Shown: positions 52,370 to 60,740 of the stretch, one piece after another
How positions within the stretch are numbered: the stretch's first letter is position 1
Layout of the letters: every line of letters starts with the position of its first letter
Assembly (NCBI RefSeq): GCF_001046635.1
Contig: NZ_KQ130457.1
Location: 129,641-193,640 of the forward strand
DNA: 64,000 nucleotides
Reading direction: 5' to 3'
Source of the DNA: Novosphingobium barchaimii LL02
GTDB taxonomy: Bacteria; Pseudomonadota; Alphaproteobacteria; Sphingomonadales; Sphingomonadaceae
Program-made: the position numbers and the translations under genes
The notes under the pieces: model-generated
The model's database searches: none
The model's input: only the letters and a program-made list of their open reading frames with translations
Told to the model about the DNA's origin: nothing

Positions 52370-53071
52370 ATGGCCGACTTCGACCTGTATTACTGGCCTG
52401 CTCCGTTCCGCGGGCAGTTCATCCGCGGTATCCTCGCTTACGCCGGAAAGGAATGGACGGAACACGACAGCGACGAAATCGGGGAGCTCACGGCCCGCTC
52501 GCCCGCCGACCAGCCGGTGCCCTTCATGGGGCCGCCGGTCCTCATCGATAACGCGGGCAAGTTCGCGATCGCCGAAATGCCTGCCATCGCGGTATACCTC
52601 GGCGAGACGCTGAATCTCCTGCCGCCATCACCCGAAGGCCGGGCACGGTCGATCAAGGTCGTCAACGATGCCAACGATGTGCTGGACGAACTGACGCTTG
52701 ACGGTGGGCGCGAGATGTGGACTCCCGGCAAATGGCAGGACTTCGTGCCGCGGCTGGGCCGATGGATGGAAATCTGGGAGGTCACCGGATCGGCGCACGG
52801 GCTCCGGGCGGAAAACGGCACTCTGCTCGGGAGCGAAGAACCCGGAGTGGCGGATATCGTCACCGCCGTTCTATGGTCGACGATGGCCGACCGCTTCGGC
52901 GTCATCGCGGGACTTCTTGCGGACACGGCACCTCGGGTAGCGGCTCTCACGCGGCGGATGCAGGCGACGCCGCGACTCGCCCGGCTGGCCGAAGACAGCC
53001 GAGAGAAATATGGCGACGCCTATTGCGGCGGCGAGATCGAGAAATCTTTGCGCGCCGTCGCGACCGAATGA
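52370..53071 (+). CDS. Glutathione S-transferase family protein
   Basis: 233 aa from the ATG at 52370 (MADFDLYYWPAPFRGQFIRG), with GGGAG 11 nt upstream; the longer open frame from 51671 is rejected. Thioredoxin-like half to about residue 85 (PVPFMGPPVLIDNAGKFAIAEMPAIAVYLGETL) and a helical C-terminal half. No export signal, unlike the GST-like protein at 49253. It precedes the pao operon by 130 bp and may share its detoxification role. Confidence 0.82.
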   Translation: MADFDLYYWPAPFRGQFIRGILAYAGKEWTEHDSDEIGELTARSPADQPVPFMGPPVLIDNAGKFAIAEMPAIAVYLGETLNLLPPSPEGRARSIKVVNDANDVLDELTLDGGREMWTPGKWQDFVPRLGRWMEIWEVTGSAHGLRAENGTLLGSEEPGVADIVTAVLWSTMADRFGVIAGLLADTAPRVAALTRRMQATPRLARLAEDSREKYGDAYCGGEIEKSLRAVATE

Positions 53072-53200
53072 GCTGCCGTTTAACGCACTGTCGCACGCAT
53101 CGGTCCGATGAGCGGAGGCCGGGCACCAAATGTGCTCCGGCGGGTTGTGCGAATGCGAGGTAAGGCCACGCATGGCATGCCTGATGCGAAAGGTTCATGC

Positions 53201-53722
53201 ATGACCATGATCGTCAACGGTGAGGCCGCCGAAATCCCGCGCGACCCGCGCGTCTCGCTGCTCGATTTCCTGCGCGACGATCTGAACTTGTCCGGTACGA
53301 AAAAAGGCTGCGACCAAGGCGCTTGCGGGGCCTGCACAGTACTCGTCGATGGAGAGCGCGTGCTGTCCTGCCTGTCGCTTGCCGTCCAGATGGAGGGCCG
53401 TTCGGTGACGACCATCGAGGGACTGGGGACGCCGGGGCATCTGCATCCCTTGCAGCAGGCCTTTATCGAGCATGACGGCTTTCAGTGCGGCTATTGCACG
53501 CCGGGGCAGATCTGCTCGGCCATCGGCATGGCGGCTGAGATCGCGCGCGGGGTGCCTAGCCACGTTACCACCAATCTCGGCGACGACGCCATCCGACTGA
53601 GCCACGACGAACTGCGCGAGAGAATGAGCGGCAACCTGTGCCGCTGCGGGGCTTACAACGGCATCGTCGCGGCGATCGCCGAAACCTTTGCCGAAGCCCC
53701 CCTTGCGGAGGCGGCCGAATGA
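53201..53722 (+). CDS. paoA: Aldehyde oxidoreductase [2Fe-2S] subunit
   Basis: 173 aa from the ATG at 53201, 8 nt after AAAGG. Plant-type [2Fe-2S] cysteines C37, C42, C45, C57 (GCDQGACGACTV...LSC) and the helical-domain cluster QCGYCTPGQ ... CRCGAY. It transfers electrons from the Mo-cofactor subunit. E. coli PaoA has a Tat leader; none is visible here even with upstream starts, so this enzyme may be cytoplasmic. Overlaps paoB by ATGA. Confidence 0.9.
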   Translation: MTMIVNGEAAEIPRDPRVSLLDFLRDDLNLSGTKKGCDQGACGACTVLVDGERVLSCLSLAVQMEGRSVTTIEGLGTPGHLHPLQQAFIEHDGFQCGYCTPGQICSAIGMAAEIARGVPSHVTTNLGDDAIRLSHDELRERMSGNLCRCGAYNGIVAAIAETFAEAPLAEAAE

Positions 53723-54705
53723 ACCGGTTCACTTACGCGCGCGCCGCCGATACTTTCGATGCCGTCCGGCAAGGCAGTGATGCCGGGGTGAAGTATCTTG
53801 GCGGCGGCACCAATCTCGTCGATCTGATGCGCGAGACGATCGAAAAGCCGGCGAGCCTGGTCGATGTCACCGGCCTTTCGCGCGAGATCGAGGAACTGCC
53901 CGGCGGCGGCCTGCTGATCGGGGCGGGGGTGCGCAATACCGCTCTGGCCGAGCATCGTCTGGTGCGCCAACGCTACTCCCTGCTCACCCGTGCGGTGGTT
54001 TCGGGCGCCAGCGCGCAGATCCGCAATATGGCGACCGTGGGCGGGAACGTCCTCCAGCGCACCCGCTGCGCCTACTTCTACGATGACGCGGGATCGCGCT
54101 GCAACAAGCGCAGTCCCGGCTCTGGTTGCGACGCTATCGACGGCTTCAATCGCAATCACGCAATCCTCGGCGCATCGACGTCGTGCGTGGCGGTCCACCC
54201 GTCCGACATGTGCGTGGCGCTCGCAGCGCTGGATGCGATGGTCCATCTGCGCGGGGATGGCGGCGAACGCCGCATCGCGCTCGCAGACCTGCATTGTCTG
54301 CCCGGCGACCGGCCGGACATCGAAACAATGCTGGAACCCGGCGAACTCATCACCGGCATCGAACTGCCCCCGGCGTCTGCCATTTCGCGTTCGACTTATC
54401 GCAAAGTGCGTGACCGTTCGAGCTACGCCTTCGCGCTGGTTTCGGTAGCGGCGGTGCTGGAGGTCGAGGAAGGACATGTTCGCAATGTGCGCATCGCGCT
54501 TGGCGGAGTGGCGCACAAGCCATGGCGCGCGATGCGTGCCGAAGCTGTGCTGCGCGGCGGTCCGGCCGCATCGCTGGCCTTCGCCACGGCGGCCGATGCG
54601 GAACTTGCCGAGGCCAGGCCTCTGTCGGGCAATGCCTTCAAGATCAAGCTGGCGCGTCGCACAATGGTCGCCGTGCTTGAGGAACTCGCTGGAGAAATCG
54701 CATGA
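53719..54705 (+). CDS. paoB: Aldehyde oxidoreductase FAD-binding subunit
   Basis: 328 aa. FAD motif KYLGGGTNLVDLMRE and the second signature IRNMATVGGNVLQRTRC. The segment RCAYFYDDAGSRCNKR followed by PGSGCDA holds cysteines of the extra [4Fe-4S] cluster typical of the PaoB/YagS branch. Overlaps both neighbours by 4 nt. Confidence 0.9.
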   Translation: MNRFTYARAADTFDAVRQGSDAGVKYLGGGTNLVDLMRETIEKPASLVDVTGLSREIEELPGGGLLIGAGVRNTALAEHRLVRQRYSLLTRAVVSGASAQIRNMATVGGNVLQRTRCAYFYDDAGSRCNKRSPGSGCDAIDGFNRNHAILGASTSCVAVHPSDMCVALAALDAMVHLRGDGGERRIALADLHCLPGDRPDIETMLEPGELITGIELPPASAISRSTYRKVRDRSSYAFALVSVAAVLEVEEGHVRNVRIALGGVAHKPWRAMRAEAVLRGGPAASLAFATAADAELAEARPLSGNAFKIKLARRTMVAVLEELAGEIA

Positions 54706-57035
54706 GCATCGTCAGCGACGCCAAGCAGGCGATACAGGGTGCGGTGCAAGGCGCGATGGCGAAGGCCGTCGCACTGGCGCCGGACAACTGGATTCCGGGA
54801 GGCGAGCCCGATCCCCTGATCCGAGAGCGCTACGGTCACGTCGGCAAGCCGCTGTCGCGCATCGACGGCCCGCTCAAGGTGTCAGGACAGGCACGCTTCG
54901 CGGCGGAATTCCCGATGGATGGCATGGTCTATGCCGCGCTGGTTTTCAGCACCATCGCGAAGGGTCGCATCGCGACGATCGATACGGCGCTGGCCGAAGC
55001 CTCGCCGGGCGTCGTCGCGGTGATGGACCATCGCAATGCCCCGCGCCTCGCGCCGCCGCCGGTGTTCATGTCCGCTCCCAAAGCGGCGGGCGGGGATAAC
55101 CTGCCTATCATGCAAGGCAACGACGTCCGCTGGAATGGCGAGCCTGTGGCGGTCGTGCTCGGCGAAACACAGGAGCAGGCTAATCATGCGGCCTCGCTCA
55201 TCCGCGTGATTTATGAAGAAGCGCCCGCGCTGACCTCCTTCGCCGAGGCCCGCGGGCAGGGTACTCGGCCCGCAGTGTTCATGGGCCAGTCCCTGCATGA
55301 CGAGCGCGGCGATGCCGAGGCAGCCTTGGCCAAGGCCGAAGTGCAAGTCGATGCCACGTATCTGACGCCTCGCCACAACCACAATGCGATCGAACTTCAC
55401 GGTGTCACCGCCGCATGGCAGGGCGATGTCCTGCGCATCCATGATGCCTCGCAGCTGGTTGCCCATACCGCCTGGTCGATCGGGCAGATGTTCGGAATGG
55501 CCGAAGACAAGGTGGTCGTTACCTCGCCCTTCGTAGGCGGAGGTTTCGGCGGCAAGTGCCTGTGGCAGCATCAGGTTCTTGCGGCCATGGCTGCGAAAGT
55601 CACGGACCGTCCGGTACGACTCGTCCTTTCGCGAGAGGGGGTATATCGCGTGGTCGGCGGTCGCTCGCCCACTGAGCAACGTGTCGCGCTCGGCGCCGAC
55701 CGCGAGGGACGGCTCAAGGCGTTGATCCACACGGGCGTCACCATCAAGACCGCCACAAACGCGATGCCCGAACCTTTCATCCTGCCGACGCGCAGCGCCT
55801 ACGCCTCTGACACGCTCAAGCTCGATGTGCAGGTGGTCGAACTGGACATGCTCGCCAACACTTTCATGCGCGCGCCGGGAGAATCGGTCGGCACGTTCGC
55901 GCTGGAAAGCGCGATCGACGAACTGGCTGAGGCGCTGGATATTGACCCGATCGAACTACGCATCCGCAACGAGCCTGAGAAAGACCCGAGCACCGGACTG
56001 CCGTTCTCGTCCCGCCATATCGTGGAGGCATGGCGCGACGGCGCGCAGCGCTTCGGTTGGGCGCGGCGCGATCCGAGGCCCGGTTTGCGCCGAGAAGGCG
56101 AATGGCTCATCGGCATGGGCTGCGCCACCGGGACGTATCCCTATTACCGGATGCCTGGAGGCGCTGCGCGGATCACCCTTACCCGAGACGGCCGCGCCAT
56201 CGTTGACATCGCGGCGCACGAAATGGGCATGGGCACCGCGACGGCGCAAACACAGGTCACGGCCGAGCGCCTTGGGCTGCCGCTCGACAAGGTGAGCTTC
56301 AACTATGGCGACTCCACGCTGCCCGGTGTCGTCCTCGCGGGTGGATCGCAGCAGACCGCCTCGATCGGAGCGGCGGTGGGCGCTGCGCATCGCGATCTGG
56401 TGAAGGCGTTGCTCAAGCTCGCAGGCAACGAGTCCCCCGTCGCCGGGCTCGGGCCAGGCGATGTGGTCAGTCGCGAGGAAGGGCTGTGCAAGGCCGACGA
56501 ACCGTCCAGGCACGAAACTTACACCTCCATCCTTGCCCGTGCGGGACGGGAGACGATCAGTGTCGAGGCCGAGGGGCCGCCGCCCCTTGAGACAATGCAC
56601 TGGTCGATGCACAGCCATGCTGCGATGTTCTGCGAAGTGCGCGTGAACGCGGTGACCGGCGAACCGCGCGTCAGCCGCTTCCTGGGTTCGTTCGACTGCG
56701 GGCGCATCCTCAACCCCAAGACGGCTATGAGCCAGTTCCGCGGCGGCATCATCATGGGGCTCGGCCTCGCGCTGATGGAGGAGACGCAGTTCGACGAGCG
56801 AAAGGGCCGTGTGATGAACCCCAGTCTGGCGGAGTATCATGTGCCGGTGCATATGGACGTGCCCGAGATTGATGCGATCTGGACCGACATTCCGGATCCC
56901 CATGCCCCGATGGGCGCGCGCGGCATTGGCGAGATCGGCATCACAGGCACCGCCGCCGCGGTTGCCAACGCCATCTATAACGCCACCTGCAAGCGCGTCC
57001 GCGACTTACCGATCACCCTCGACAAGCTTCTCTGA
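54702..57035 (+). CDS. paoC: Aldehyde oxidoreductase molybdenum cofactor-binding subunit
   Basis: 777 aa of the xanthine-dehydrogenase large-subunit family. GGGFGGKCLWQHQ, MRAPGESVGTFALESAIDELA and AGGSQQTASIGAAV are Moco-contact blocks. GARGIGEIGITGTAAAV near residue 745 contains the catalytic Glu. The size fits PaoC/YagR rather than the longer xanthine dehydrogenase. Oxidises aldehydes to carboxylic acids. No xdhC/paoD-like chaperone follows directly. Confidence 0.9.
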   Translation: MSIVSDAKQAIQGAVQGAMAKAVALAPDNWIPGGEPDPLIRERYGHVGKPLSRIDGPLKVSGQARFAAEFPMDGMVYAALVFSTIAKGRIATIDTALAEASPGVVAVMDHRNAPRLAPPPVFMSAPKAAGGDNLPIMQGNDVRWNGEPVAVVLGETQEQANHAASLIRVIYEEAPALTSFAEARGQGTRPAVFMGQSLHDERGDAEAALAKAEVQVDATYLTPRHNHNAIELHGVTAAWQGDVLRIHDASQLVAHTAWSIGQMFGMAEDKVVVTSPFVGGGFGGKCLWQHQVLAAMAAKVTDRPVRLVLSREGVYRVVGGRSPTEQRVALGADREGRLKALIHTGVTIKTATNAMPEPFILPTRSAYASDTLKLDVQVVELDMLANTFMRAPGESVGTFALESAIDELAEALDIDPIELRIRNEPEKDPSTGLPFSSRHIVEAWRDGAQRFGWARRDPRPGLRREGEWLIGMGCATGTYPYYRMPGGAARITLTRDGRAIVDIAAHEMGMGTATAQTQVTAERLGLPLDKVSFNYGDSTLPGVVLAGGSQQTASIGAAVGAAHRDLVKALLKLAGNESPVAGLGPGDVVSREEGLCKADEPSRHETYTSILARAGRETISVEAEGPPPLETMHWSMHSHAAMFCEVRVNAVTGEPRVSRFLGSFDCGRILNPKTAMSQFRGGIIMGLGLALMEETQFDERKGRVMNPSLAEYHVPVHMDVPEIDAIWTDIPDPHAPMGARGIGEIGITGTAAAVANAIYNATCKRVRDLPITLDKLL

Positions 57036-57045
57036 GGGGATGGTC

Positions 57046-57117
57046 ATGGCGCATCTTTCCTTTCCCAGCGAAAGCGCAGCCTGGCGGGAGGCACGAACAG
57101 GTGCGAACCCATACTAG
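57046..57117 (+). pseudogene. N-terminal stub of a DUF899-like protein
   Basis: GAGGGG then ATG at 57046 gives MAHLSFPSESAAWREARTGA plus NPY and a stop. The opening resembles HLxFPGESxEYRAAR of DUF899 (thioredoxin-like) proteins of about 230 aa, cut after 20 codons. Directly behind paoC, so the intact gene may once have been its partner. Confidence 0.4.
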
Positions 57118-57308
57118 TTAGGACGGGAAGGAGCACGCGAAGCAATGTGCTCCGTTTCATGCGAGGGAGGAATGAAGCTCACCTGCGCTTTGCGCAGTGA
57201 TCGTTTGCTTTGTTCAGGCCAGTAAAGGCGGGGAGGGCATGGTTATGAGGGGCGGTGTCAAAATACCCCGTGCGCCTGAACATGGCCAATAGCCTCTGGC
57301 GATCGAAA

Positions 57309-58472
57309 TCATCGCATCAGTCCGGCCGCCCGCAGCGCATCCTCGATGACCTTGCGCACACCGCCGGACCGCTGCGCATCATGGGCATGGCTGGCGGGGC
57401 GGTGTCTGAGCATCGGCGCCATGGCTTCGCCGATCGAGTTCGCAACCGGCTCCTTCTCAGGCGGGGCGGGTGTGGGCTCGGCGGCTACCTTGGCGGGGGA
57501 CTTGGCGATACTGCGCGCCAATCCCCAGAAGCGGCAGATCAGCTGCGTCGAGGAGATGTTCGCCTCAAGCATGTAGGCGCCGCTGGCACCGCAGCCATCA
57601 TGGCTCAGGGTGTCGAGCGGAGTGCCGTGGCCCATGCCGCTGATGGCATATTCCTCGATCACTTCGCGCCCGGATGCGTCAGTCCACGCGCGGCGGGCAT
57701 GGCCGCCAACGGTGTCGACATGATCCGGCGCGGCACCCGCGCCGTGCAGGGGACGCCACTGATCGATGATCGCCTGCGCGTTGCCGTGGCTCACAGTCGC
57801 ATCGGCGGTGCCATGCCAGATCGAGACGGTGGGCCACGGGCCGTCATAACCCGAAGCAGCGCGAACCAGCGCGGTAAGTTCCGAAGCGCGCGGGATGCCG
57901 TGCCCGCGCATCCGGTCAAACGCCTGCGGGACCGTGCTGGCGCATCCGTATGGCAGGCCAGCGATTATCGCTCCGCCCGCGAACACCTCGGGATAGGCAG
58001 CGAGCATGACCGAAGTCATCGCTCCGCCTGCGGACAGGCCGGTCATGAACACGCGCGCCGGATCCAGCCCGTGCTGCGCGGTGACGGCGGCTACCATTTG
58101 GCGGATCGAGAGCGCCTCGCCCGCATCGCGGCGGTTATCGCCCGGTGAGAACCAGTTGAAGCACAGGTTGGGATTATTCTGACGCTGCTGCTCGGGGAAA
58201 AGCAGAGCGAATCCGAACCTGTCCGCCATGTCCGACCAGCCCGCGCCTATGTCGTAGACGCCGGCGTTCTGGGTACAGCCATGCAGGACGACGACGAGCG
58301 CCGCGTTTTTTTCCAGCGCCTGCGGGACGTAGACATGGCCGTTCAGCGCGCCTGGATTCGAGCCAAAATCGGACAGCCTCGTCAGCCGGCTGCCAGCTGC
58401 AGGAAAAGCGCTCATGGCTCCGGCGGCGCGCAGGGCTGCGAGCCGATTGATCGTGTCGGAAATCGTCCGCAT
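57309..58472 (-). CDS. PHB depolymerase-family esterase
   Basis: 387 aa. Esterase_phb domain at about 40-275: LVVVLHGCTQNAGVYD (oxyanion region), nucleophile GLSAGGAM (Ser about 148), SIWHGTADATV (Asp) and GMGHGTPLD (His). The C-terminal 110 residues are an Ala/Pro linker and a short basic helix. No clear signal peptide. It may hydrolyse polyhydroxybutyrate oligomers or other esters. A PhaR-like TTGCAATGCA element lies 47 bp upstream. Confidence 0.87.
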   Translation of the reverse strand: MRTISDTINRLAALRAAGAMSAFPAAGSRLTRLSDFGSNPGALNGHVYVPQALEKNAALVVVLHGCTQNAGVYDIGAGWSDMADRFGFALLFPEQQRQNNPNLCFNWFSPGDNRRDAGEALSIRQMVAAVTAQHGLDPARVFMTGLSAGGAMTSVMLAAYPEVFAGGAIIAGLPYGCASTVPQAFDRMRGHGIPRASELTALVRAASGYDGPWPTVSIWHGTADATVSHGNAQAIIDQWRPLHGAGAAPDHVDTVGGHARRAWTDASGREVIEEYAISGMGHGTPLDTLSHDGCGASGAYMLEANISSTQLICRFWGLARSIAKSPAKVAAEPTPAPPEKEPVANSIGEAMAPMLRHRPASHAHDAQRSGGVRKVIEDALRAAGLMR

Positions 58473-58518
58473 GCCAATTCCTTTGGGTCAGGGCCGCTGT
58501 TACGGCGCCGCGGAGCTT

Positions 58519-58535
58519 ATTTATGTTGCAATGCA
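58519..58535. promoter_or_regulatory. Shared 17-bp element, copy 1 (esterase-nasT divergent region)
   Basis: ATTTATGTTGCAATGCA differs by one base from the copy at 63343-63359 before nirB. The TTGCAnTGCA core resembles PhaR sites of alphaproteobacterial polyhydroxyalkanoate genes. Here it lies between the PHB-type esterase and nasT. Confidence 0.5.
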
Positions 58536-58712
58536 CAATAGGTGGGGCGCCGCCGTTAGGCTGCAAGGCCGAAACCCGAAAAAGTTGCCCCCGTGCATGG
58601 TTCAGCTCTCCTTTCGAATTTGTCCTCAGGCCTCTGGCCGACGTCATGTACTGAAGTCCGGCGTTGACGAGCGATGCCTACCTGCTGCAAGTGCGAGGTG
58701 AAGGGGTTCGCG

Positions 58713-59291
58713 ATGCGCATTGTCATTATCGACGACAGCGGCTTGCGTGCGACCGTGCTCGAGGAGGGCCTGCGCGACGCGGGCTACGAAGACATTCACA
58801 TCGTGCCTCCACGCGGTGCGTTCGTGGCGCGGCTGGAGCGTATGGCCCCCGATGTGGTGCTTATGGACCTTGGCAGCCCCAGCCGCGACACCCTCGAGGA
58901 GATGCTTATCGTCAGCCGGGCGCTGGCACGCCCCATCGCGATGTTCGTGGACCAGTCCGACGAGGCGATGATCGGCGCGGCGATCGATGCGGGCGTCTCC
59001 GCTTATGTCGTCGACGGGCTGCGCAAGGAGCGGGTCAAGCCTGTACTGGAACTGGCGGTACGCCGCTTCAACGCCTTCTCGCGCATGCAGACCGAGCTGG
59101 AGGAGGCGCGCACCGCGCTTGCGGATCGCAAGGTGATCGACCGCGCCAAGTCCATTCTGATGAACCAGCGGGCTCTGTCCGAGCAGGACGCCTATGCGCT
59201 TCTGCGCTCGACCGCGATGAACCAGGGCAAAAGGATCGTGGAGGTGGCGCAGGCGCTGATTACCGCCAGCGACCTGCTGGGAGGGATATAA
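58713..59291 (+). CDS. nasT: ANTAR-domain antiterminator of nitrate assimilation
   Basis: 192 aa from the ATG at 58713, 6 nt after AAGGGG. N-terminal receiver-like domain (MRIVIIDDSG, VVLMDLGSPSRD with Asp52) and C-terminal ANTAR domain (ELEEARTALADRKVIDRAKSILMNQRALSEQDAYALLR in character). NasT binds paired hexaloop hairpins in leader RNA and prevents termination unless held by NasS. Matching leaders precede the nitrate transporter and nirB in this window. Stop and nasS start overlap (TAATG). Confidence 0.93.
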   Translation: MRIVIIDDSGLRATVLEEGLRDAGYEDIHIVPPRGAFVARLERMAPDVVLMDLGSPSRDTLEEMLIVSRALARPIAMFVDQSDEAMIGAAIDAGVSAYVVDGLRKERVKPVLELAVRRFNAFSRMQTELEEARTALADRKVIDRAKSILMNQRALSEQDAYALLRSTAMNQGKRIVEVAQALITASDLLGGI

Positions 59292-60505
59292 TGACGACCA
59301 ATCTTCGTATCGCCTTCTTGCCGTTGAATGATGTCGCGGTGCTTGCCGCCGCGCGAGAGCGTGGTTTTGCGGAGGACGAGGGCCTTTCGCTCGACCTTGT
59401 GCGCACCACAAGCTGGGCGACGCTGCGCGACCGCCTGGTCTACGGCCAGGTGCAGGCCGCGCACATGCTGGCGCCGCTGGCGGTGGCGGTGACGCTGGGC
59501 CTCAGCCAGCAGCCGGCCGCGCTGGCGGCGCCGTTCAAGTTGGGCGTCAATGGCAACATGCTGGTCATGGCAAAGGACTTCGCCGCCGCGCTCGCGCCAG
59601 ACCCCGTGGCCCGCCTCGCCGACCCGCTGGGCACCGCGCACGATTTCGCCGCCGCCATCGGGCTGTGGCGCAGAAAGCCGATCATCGGCGTCGTCCATCG
59701 CTTCTCCAGCCACGCGCTGATGCTGCGTTACTGGCTTGCCAGCGCGGGGGTCGATCCCGACCGCGACGTGGTGCTGCGCGTGCTGCCGCCCTCGCTGACG
59801 GTGGAGGCGATCCATGCCGGTGAGATCGACGGGTTCATCGCGGGTGAGCCCTGGGGCAGCGCCGCGATCGATTCCGGTATGGCAGAGGCGGTGGCGATCG
59901 GTGAGCGCATCTGGCAGCGCGGTGTAGAGAAAGTGCTGGCGTTCCGGGAAGAATGGCTGGAGGAAAACACGGAAACGACCGACCGTCTGCTGCGCGCTCT
60001 GGCCCGCGCCGCCGTCTGGTGCGATGCGCCGGAAAACCGCGAGGCGCTGGCCGACATCCTCGCTGAATCACGCTATGTCGGCCAGCCTTCGGACCTCATT
60101 CTGCAGGCGCTGCGCGGTACGATCGTCCCGCGCGCGGGCGATGCGTCGGTTTCCAGTCCCGACTTTATCCTGTTCTCGCGCGAAGCGACCCCGTTCCCGT
60201 GGCGCAGCCAGGCGCTCTGGATCTATTCGCAACTGGTACGCTGGAAGATGGTGGAGGCATCTGCGGAAACGCAGGCCAGGGCGGCGGCTGTATTCCGCCC
60301 GGATGTCTACCGCCGGGCGCTGGCGGGCAGCGATCTGCCTATGCCGGGCGCGAGCATGAAGCTGGAAGGCGCGGTGGGCGCACCGCTGGGCGTAGGTTCG
60401 CGCAAAGGCGACCTTATGCTCGGCCCGGACCGGTTCTTCGATGGACGAATCTTCGACCCGGAGCGGATCGAGGACTATCTCGCCGGTTTTGCATCGCAGC
60501 ATTGA
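59291..60505 (+). CDS. nasS: Nitrate sensor NasS (NrtA/CmpA-like without signal peptide)
   Basis: 404 aa from the ATG at 59291; the longer frame from 58664 runs over nasT. Similar in layout to ABC nitrate-binding proteins: RIAFLPLNDVAVLAAARERGFAEDEGLSLDLVR, HMLAPLAVAVTLGL, GEIDGFIAGEPWG, PFPWRSQALWIYSQLVRW. It lacks a signal peptide, as expected for the cytoplasmic sensor that sequesters NasT when nitrate is absent. Translation coupled to nasT. Confidence 0.9.
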   Translation: MTTNLRIAFLPLNDVAVLAAARERGFAEDEGLSLDLVRTTSWATLRDRLVYGQVQAAHMLAPLAVAVTLGLSQQPAALAAPFKLGVNGNMLVMAKDFAAALAPDPVARLADPLGTAHDFAAAIGLWRRKPIIGVVHRFSSHALMLRYWLASAGVDPDRDVVLRVLPPSLTVEAIHAGEIDGFIAGEPWGSAAIDSGMAEAVAIGERIWQRGVEKVLAFREEWLEENTETTDRLLRALARAAVWCDAPENREALADILAESRYVGQPSDLILQALRGTIVPRAGDASVSSPDFILFSREATPFPWRSQALWIYSQLVRWKMVEASAETQARAAAVFRPDVYRRALAGSDLPMPGASMKLEGAVGAPLGVGSRKGDLMLGPDRFFDGRIFDPERIEDYLAGFASQH

Positions 60506-60575
60506 AAATGCCATTCCGTTGAAATCGAGGCAAATTTTGTACCTTGCCAGCATCGCCGAAACGCGGGACTATGGG

Positions 60576-60630
60576 GATGTCGCGCGATGAAGCGCAACCA
60601 CATCGGATAGGCCGTCCCAAAGGCGGGACG
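60576..60630 (+). ncRNA. NasT-responsive leader RNA of the nitrate transporter (two hairpins)
   Basis: Hairpin 2: CGTCCC-AAAGGC-GGGACG (60613-60630), 6-bp stem with a hexaloop having A1 and G4, the ANTAR recognition pattern. Hairpin 1: outer GATGT/ACATC (60576-60580/60600-60604) and inner GCGC/GCGC around GATGAA; its loop keeps G4 but has G instead of A at position 1. A terminator follows at 60654. Confidence 0.7.
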
Positions 60631-60653
60631 CCATCCTCACCGACATTCGCAGC

Positions 60654-60706
60654 AAAGCCGCTGACCGGATTCACCACCATGGTGACATCCGGCCTGCGGC
60701 TTTTTT
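60654..60706 (+). terminator. Attenuator terminator before the nitrate transporter
   Basis: AAAGCCGC (60654-60661) pairs with GCGGCTTT (60696-60703). Inside, CCGGATTCACC pairs with GGTGA-c-ATCCGG (60665-60692). A TTTTTT run at 60701-60706 ends it. It lies 35 bp before the transporter ATG and downstream of the ANTAR hairpins, so it is a regulated attenuator. Confidence 0.85.
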
Positions 60707-60740
60707 CGTGTTCGCTTCCTGTTTAAATGGGGGACCTACC

